Part shown: in pieces, positions 59,111-64,000 of the stretch | Position numbering within the stretch: the first letter of the stretch is position 1 | How the letters are laid out: the number at the start of each line of letters is the position of its first letter | Origin: Lepiota brunneoincarnata | Lineage: Eukaryota; Basidiomycota; Agaricomycetes; Agaricales; Agaricaceae | NCBI GenBank assembly: GCA_023014365.1 | Contig: JAEBUN010000002.1 | Span: 2,294,001 to 2,358,000 of the forward strand | Reading direction: 5' to 3' | Length of the DNA: 64,000 nt | Position numbers and translations under genes: made by a program | The notes under the pieces: model-generated | The model's database searches: none | Seen by the model: the letters and a program-made list of their open reading frames with translations, nothing else | What the model was told of the DNA's origin: nothing

Positions 59111-60334
59111 CTATATTGCAGCTCTCCGGCCACTGATTTGTTTTATCTCTTGCGCACTCAGATTTACACCAAAATACGTTAAAAGTACCTCTGTCCTCTC
59201 TTCTTCCGTGTAAAGGAGCTTAATGAATTCCGGTTTGCTACCGACGAATTTCTTCAGCACCCTGCCCATCAGCCCGACACGTACCAAATGTCTCCGTGAT
59301 GGCTCAATACTCTGGTCGGCACCCTCTTCTTCCAACCAGTGGTGGATGGAACATATAACGTTGTCCGCGAAAAAGCCGGTAGGCGCTGCGTACGCGCCGC
59401 GACTGGCGTTTTCAAAATCCGCCTGAAATGCCTCCCGTTCTGAAAACATATACACGATTCTCCAGACCGCATCCGTCTTCCCGGCCTTTGCGTGCAACAC
59501 TTCTAATATCCATTCTGCTATATCAGCCTTTACCCCTGTGATCATGAGAAAAAAACATATGAGAGGAAAAGGCCACAATAATTATAGGAAGCATATTACC
59601 AAGGCTCGAGTCCGGATGTACTCCTCTCCTCAGCCTATGTTTCTCTGTTGGGGTGGTGCCCATCACTATGTTATCCTCGGAATCCGACAACAAAATGGGG
59701 AGTGTCGGTCCAGAACCTCCACAGCCAACGTCTACAAGATATGTAACGCTGCTATTTTCCTCAGGCTGCACGAAGATTATCATGTGTGACAGGCCAGTGT
59801 ATTCCAAAGGTGCCTTGGGATCAGAGGCCTCGTTGACACGGCCTAGCCCAGCATAAGCTCTGAGATTACAATTTTTCACTTGTCAGCTGTTTGACTTGGC
59901 GTGTATCGGTGAGAATTGTGCTGTTCACCTGTAGCCGAGCGCTCTAAGCATCCCCAAGAACAATATATTCAGGCCAAAACAATAAGATCCACGACGATGG
60001 TTTACAAGACGTCGAAATAGGCTCTGCGGGTGTATGTCCATGACATGGTTACTAGAGCTTCCCATGTAACAATAAAACCCCGACACACTGAGGAGTGGAT
60101 TCATACTCACTAATGCATTTCCGTGTTCTCGTACAAGAATGTCACCGCATGTAACCGCACCAGCGTTGACAAGTTTTGCAACGTGGTCGGAAATCTCCCT
60201 TGGTCCAACTCTTCAGGCGTACACGAATGGGGGAAGTTCAAGCACCGCAGCCACTGCGATGCCTGACCAGAATCGTATACTGATTGTTTCCGATTAATGA
60301 GCACCCCGCCCCGCAATTGTCCTTGAAATGCCAT
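59111..60334 (-). CDS. Arylamine N-acetyltransferase
   Basis: Transfers acetyl or malonyl groups from CoA to arylamines and hydrazines; in plant-associated fungi such enzymes detoxify benzoxazolinone-derived aminophenols. Start MAFQGQLRGGVLINRKQ at 60334. The NAT triad is visible: Cys in VNHRRGSYCFGLNILFLGML, His in GLSHMIIFVQ and Asp in YLVDVGCGGSGPTLPILL. The N-terminal helical part contains RFPTTLQNLSTLVRLHAVTF LYENTEMHY, the third-domain part PTGFFADNVICSIHHW and LTYFGVNLSAQEIKQIS, ending GRRAAI* at 59111. Three introns are inferred. It lies 89 nt upstream of IME4 on the same strand. Substrate cannot be predicted; the start could lie further upstream. Confidence 0.88.
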
Positions 60335-60921
60335 GGACAGATGGAGATGTGGATGCTCTGGCTGGCCGGCGTGATCGAGGCCAGATAGCAGAATTCAGGG
60401 ATAGATGAAGCGTTGGGCACGTGGTCGTGTATGGAGGTTTGCAGAAGAAACCTCGACTAACACTGGCAGAACGTGAAAAAAAAAAGATTTGCCCCAGCCT
60501 TGAGCCCTTGAGCGCTCGAGCAGAGAATCACGCTGGTTGCTCCAGGTGTGTAATTCCGCGGGCGACTAAACGGGGGAAAGTCTGTGCCCAGTGTGCCTGG
60601 AAAACGATTCTCGTACGTATACAGCGCAGCGCACTCGGTTGTACCTTGGGGGTTCAGTTGCTTTGACGGTGCCCGCAGCAGCAGGTTTTCTAGTTGGGAC
60701 TGGATACGTAGGTAGATTGATGAGAGGGAACCGCAGGGGATGTGGAAGGGTGGGTATTGTCAAAGACTTAATAGTACAATAATCCGGCATTTTTCCCAAA
60801 ATAAAACATCTTGGCTCACGTGAGGCCGACAAAGTTCGCGGAGTTGCAATTTGACAATGGAAATATTGCCCTGAATGTGTGTACCTCGGCCACCCAAAAG
60901 TCATAACATCTCCCCATGCCC
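60335..60921. other. Intergenic region, no gene seen
   Basis: About 590 nt between the SDR stop and the NAT start; contains an A10 run near 60476-60485 and only shadow-like ORFs. Presumably NAT promoter. Confidence 0.45.
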
Positions 60922-61719
60922 TCACCACGGGACCTCTTCACCCGCCCAATCCCACACTTTACCCCTCTGCCCAGTCTGCAGATTCTCGACGACATTCATC
61001 AAATTCTCCGCAGCGGACTGAGGCTCAAACAACTCGTCGTTTGCCGAAGTATTCCAGTACCCCTTGCTCAGATCCGTCTTGACTGTGCCAGGGTGAACAC
61101 CCACACAGATGGACTGACTCTTGTTCATCTCCAGATGTATATCGAACGTTTTGATCGCTTGATTGAGGGCTGCCTTGGATGAACGATACGAATACCATCC
61201 CCCGCGATGATTATCGGCGATAGATCCCACCCGCGCCGTGATATGAACCCATTTGGATGGAACGGCGACCTTGAACTTGGAACTAGCGGGTGGAAGGAAG
61301 CGCGAGAAGTGTTTAATGATAAGAAGATGCGAAATGACGTTAATTTGATATGTTTCCCTCAATTTCGCACAATCAAGATCGGCGGGCTGCTTTTCTGGGA
61401 ACAGCACGCCGCCGGTGATGAAGGCAGTCTGGATGTATGGATTGTCGCAGTACTCTTTCGATAATCTCTTCTCGAGGGATGCGGCCGCCTGTCGGATGCT
61501 CTCCTCGGACATGAGGTCCAGGCGCAGGAGGTTGAGACGCGTGGGGTCTACATTGCTTTTGATGCCATCCAATATCCGTTCCTTAATTTCGTCGTCGCTC
61601 TTCTCGGTGCGGTGCGTGGCGAACACTGGGTAATTGGTCGTCTTCAAAAACTGGCGAGTGAGTGCGAGCGAGAGGCCGCGAGTGGCACCCGGCGTGACGA
61701 GAACAAAAGGGTTGGGCAT
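60922..61719 (-). CDS. Short-chain dehydrogenase/reductase (SDR)
   Basis: Single-exon gene, about 265 residues, start MPNPFVLVTPGATRGLSLAL at 61719 (an upstream in-frame ATG at 61770 adds 17 residues before the Rossmann strand and is unlikely). The cofactor loop is TPGATRGLSLAL in place of the usual TGxxxGIG; LRLDLMSEESI is the strand-3 region. AFITGGVLF takes the place of NNAG. The catalytic set is Ser in HITARVGSIADN and YRSSK (Tyr-x3-Lys). The layout resembles the C-factor/CsgA-like SDR group. Substrate unknown. It lacks introns, unlike almost all its neighbours. Confidence 0.88.
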   Translation of the reverse strand: MPNPFVLVTPGATRGLSLALTRQFLKTTNYPVFATHRTEKSDDEIKERILDGIKSNVDPTRLNLLRLDLMSEESIRQAAASLEKRLSKEYCDNPYIQTAFITGGVLFPEKQPADLDCAKLRETYQINVISHLLIIKHFSRFLPPASSKFKVAVPSKWVHITARVGSIADNHRGGWYSYRSSKAALNQAIKTFDIHLEMNKSQSICVGVHPGTVKTDLSKGYWNTSANDELFEPQSAAENLMNVVENLQTGQRGKVWDWAGEEVPW

Positions 61720-61932
61720 TGGTGAGCAAGCCGTGAATGAGACATTTTGGCAACTACTACTAAGGCACATCCCGCCATCACGTGCAGGAATAAGAAATTA
61801 TACGAAATATACAGATACTACCCTCCCATCCACCCAAGAAGTGTACAGCTTGGAGCAAGAACAATATGCCGCTGTAGGGGCGGAGAGCCACGCACTCTCC
61901 ACTCCTAGTCAGGGTCAATCCTTCGCCTTTGC

Positions 61933-62741
61933 CTAATCCATTGGATCCATTTCCCTTAAGTCTGCTTTGAGCCGTCCAATAATCTGGTTTATTCGGTCCA
62001 CCTCTCTTGCCGTGTTGCTCTGTAGTTGGCGAACTATTTCTTCTAGTTCACTAACGCGATCCAACATCCTGGCCTGGAGCGAGTTAGCAGCGATTTTGTT
62101 GGGCCGACGCTTTTTGTTCATCTTCGTCGGTGCTTCATGCCCGTCGTCCTCGTACTCATCCTCGTCTCCGCTTTGAGAGTGAGCCGGTGCTTTTCCTGCG
62201 GAAGCCTTGCGTTTTGGGCGCACAGTCCATGAGGAAGTGCCGGCAGCTGAAGATGTTTGGGGAGGAGGCGAGATGCCCTGGGCGGCGGCGGCGGCGAGCA
62301 TTGCTAATCGTGTAGCTGCGGAGACGGAAATTAGAAACGAACGCTTTTTGAAGCACGCCTTGTCAGAGCCAGGAAAAAACCGCACCATGCCTGCCGCGCG
62401 CTGGGCCCGTGGCATTGGAGCATTTCTGCTTCAAGCGTCTGCAGTACTCGCAACGAGATCCCGCTATTCCTTTACACGTCCGGTTCATGCGCACACATCG
62501 GTCACAAGGTCTAGGAGGATAGACAGTGGCCAATTGCTAGAAATGGTTAGTAAGCGTGTGAGAGCGCGTACGTGCGATGTACGCCATAAAAAAAAAGGGG
62601 GGAATCCGCACATACACTGAGCTTCGGCCCCTCTTGCGTCTTCATCTGCGACTCTTCCTCAGCCTCTGAAGACTCCAGCTCCTCGTTTGGCTCCAGTTCT
62701 TCCTCGGCCTTGCCATAGCTGCGCCTAAAGGTGTTGTCCAT
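61933..62741 (-). CDS. Compact Zn2Cys6 zinc-cluster protein with C-terminal coiled coil
   Basis: Three exons, about 220 residues. An acidic N-terminus (MDNTFRRSYGKAEEELEPNE) ends at a GTATGT donor; the second exon (QLATVYPPRPCDRC...) carries a perfect C-x2-C-x6-C-x6-C-x2-C-x6-C zinc cluster (CDRCVRMNRTCKGIAGSRCE then YCRRLKQKC). The third exon begins ATRLAMLAAAAAQG, with a basic KRKASAGK stretch, an acidic patch (DEDEYEDDG), a second basic patch (KMNKKRRPNK) and a coiled coil (MLDRVSELEEIVRQLQ) ending MDPMD*. The fungal-specific transcription-factor domain is absent. Probably a small DNA-binding regulator that dimerises. Start at 62741; 62762 is an in-frame alternative. Confidence 0.8.
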
Positions 62742-63649
62742 AGCGACGGCGAGCGATCTCACACCAGAGATGGGTGGTTCGGAGTCAAGTCAGGTCAGGC
62801 CAGCGCTTCTGGTATTCACCATGAGTGCCGCTGATGTTAAACAAGAACAAGCGTCGACAAATGTAGACTGATCCTGAGAAATGCCATCACCGTTACATTA
62901 ATTACCTTTACTCGTTTCGGAAGAAAAAGGTTATAATGTCGCGTGTAAGGCCTTCCGATGAGAATGGTGGTCAGCACCTCGAAAGTCGACCAAACTTTGC
63001 GCCTTTCTGAGCTATATTTTTCCACTTGCAGAAGGCCGTGTGTTGACATGTAGGATCCCGAGGTTTGGCTGGTGTTTGACGACAGCAATTCAATGTTCGG
63101 CGTGTAGATTATGGTGTAAAGGCGGATGGGTTACGGTTACGTAATGGCGCAACCCTTTACGTATTGCCTGCCAGGTGCAAAACATCCGTGATATGCCTGG
63201 ATAGGGGTTCCATTCAATCTAACCACAACCACAACGCCCTGAGGAACGAGGGGACGCGCATCATGTTGACGGACGCATGAGTTCGGTCCGTCCCATTGAC
63301 TTTCCTAGTAGCAACCAACCAATCGTCGCATCTGCTGCTGAGGAGGGCCGGCCACGACAACTCAGCGCATTAATTCATTTTTGTTTAACGTTCAATCGGC
63401 CACTGCACGCCCCTCATTTGCCTCAGTTGATCCACGCGTCTCTGCAACATGCCTCCATGCTTCGGTATTACCTTCGCTTTATCACCATTGTTTCATACGT
63501 ATTCATCCATCAGCTTCCGAACCTTGAATGAAACGAGCTGTTCCAAGGCAACTTGTGCTTTTCGTAAACCCGTAGCATACTATCAATGTCTTCTCTCTCG
63601 ATATTCCGGCAATCCTGCACTACGCACAGTTTCCGCCCGCATCCACCAG
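62742..63649. other. Intergenic region, no gene seen
   Basis: About 900 nt without recognisable coding or RNA features; contains the likely promoter of the Zn2Cys6 gene. Confidence 0.5.
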
Positions 63650-64000
63650 TCACCCGCCATCCTCGATATCCTTGAAGACCTCCTCACTGTCGTCCCAACC
63701 CAGGGTCTGTGGATCAACTCCAAGCTGCCGAAGCATGGTTCCAAGCGTGTGGCGTTGCTCATCAAGATCCTCAGAATCTGCTGGTATGTTCATCAAATTG
63801 ATCTTGCCCGAGATATCGGTTTCTTCCTGTTCATCTGGGGTTCTATCAAAACGCATGCTTTTGTCGTCCATCTTGTGCCGTTTGTCCCCTTGCATCTCCC
63901 AACCCCAGCCGTCTTGGAAGGGTCGTTTGCCATCGATCGCCGAATAGTCATGGTCGGGACTGTCGTGAATATTGTCCCTTACTAGAGTCCATACCTCCCA
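63650..64000 (-). CDS. C-terminal part of an acidic protein, cut by window edge
   Basis: An open frame enters from the right edge and stops at 63650. It reads WTLVRDNIHDSPDHDYSAID, then FQDGWGWEMQGDKRHKMDDK, and ends DDSEEVFKDIEDGG*. The sequence is hydrophilic, Asp/Glu-rich and without repeats, looking like a genuine disordered C-terminus rather than a shadow. The opposing plus-strand ORF (63449-63985) is Cys/Phe-rich and unlike a protein. Family not recognised. Confidence 0.55.
   Translation of the reverse strand, partial: WEVWTLVRDNIHDSPDHDYSAIDGKRPFQDGWGWEMQGDKRHKMDDKSMRFDRTPDEQEETDISGKINLMNIPADSEDLDEQRHTLGTMLRQLGVDPQTLGWDDSEEVFKDIEDGG

Noticed and set aside
63449..63985. 178-codon plus-strand ORF at the right end
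   Set aside because: Cys/Phe/Tyr-rich and motif-free, while the opposite strand reads a plausible hydrophilic protein end.

Overview
The window is nuclear DNA of a filamentous basidiomycete, almost certainly an Agaricomycete. Nearly every gene is broken by short GT-AG introns of about 45-65 nt. Genes are dense and lie on both strands. The set mixes conserved eukaryotic housekeeping genes with families typical of mushrooms and relatives: a DUF6534-type seven-helix membrane protein, a compact Zn2Cys6 protein without the large fungal transcription-factor domain, and a METTL3/IME4 m6A methyltransferase. The order below Agaricomycetes cannot be fixed from the sequence.

Layout. 1-9 kb: FAR11/STRIP (minus, cut by the left edge), a 2 kb gap with a TATA box and upstream ORFs, then a PCL-type cyclin. 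9-18 kb: ubiquitin E1 (UBA1) and the splicing factor cactin, both minus, then mitochondrial ClpX (plus). 18-26 kb: RanBP1, EMP24-type p24 protein, kinesin-8, dihydroorotase URA4 and a mitochondrial cytochrome-b5-reductase-like flavoprotein. 26-38 kb: a C2H2 zinc-finger gene, a very large coiled-coil/GAS2 cytoskeletal protein (KAR9-like in its N-terminal part), a small membrane coiled-coil protein and a GW/WG-repeat protein. 39-48 kb: homoisocitrate dehydrogenase LYS12, CDT2, ARL1, a WKF-domain protein, an ABHD5/CLD1-type hydrolase. 47-57 kb: spliceosomal CWC21/SRRM2, the DUF6534 protein, acetylornithine aminotransferase ARG8 and 5-aminolevulinate synthase HEM1. 57-64 kb: IME4/METTL3, an arylamine N-acetyltransferase, a short-chain dehydrogenase, a small Zn2Cys6 protein and an edge-truncated acidic protein.

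There is no biosynthetic cluster, transposon, CRISPR array, tRNA or rRNA that I can support. The genes are functionally unrelated neighbours: amino-acid, pyrimidine and haem biosynthesis, ubiquitin and replication control, splicing and RNA methylation, and trafficking. The main organisational theme is head-to-head pairs sharing promoters of roughly 40-250 nt (cactin/clpX, RanBP1/EMP24, KIP3/URA4, flavoprotein/C2H2, LYS12/CDT2, ARL1/WKF, ABHD/CWC21).

The most striking unexplained signal is a set of at least six places where a conserved protein can be followed only by dropping one extra base (clpX, flavoprotein, WKF, ABHD, CWC21, ARG8; weaker cases in the C2H2 gene and kinesin-8). All are single-base excesses. 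The simplest reading is insertion-type sequencing error, but each affected gene should be checked before it is called intact or broken. Other points are a GC-AG intron and a 7-nt microexon in clpX, a GW-repeat protein of unknown role, and an insertion in the zinc-finger region of IME4.
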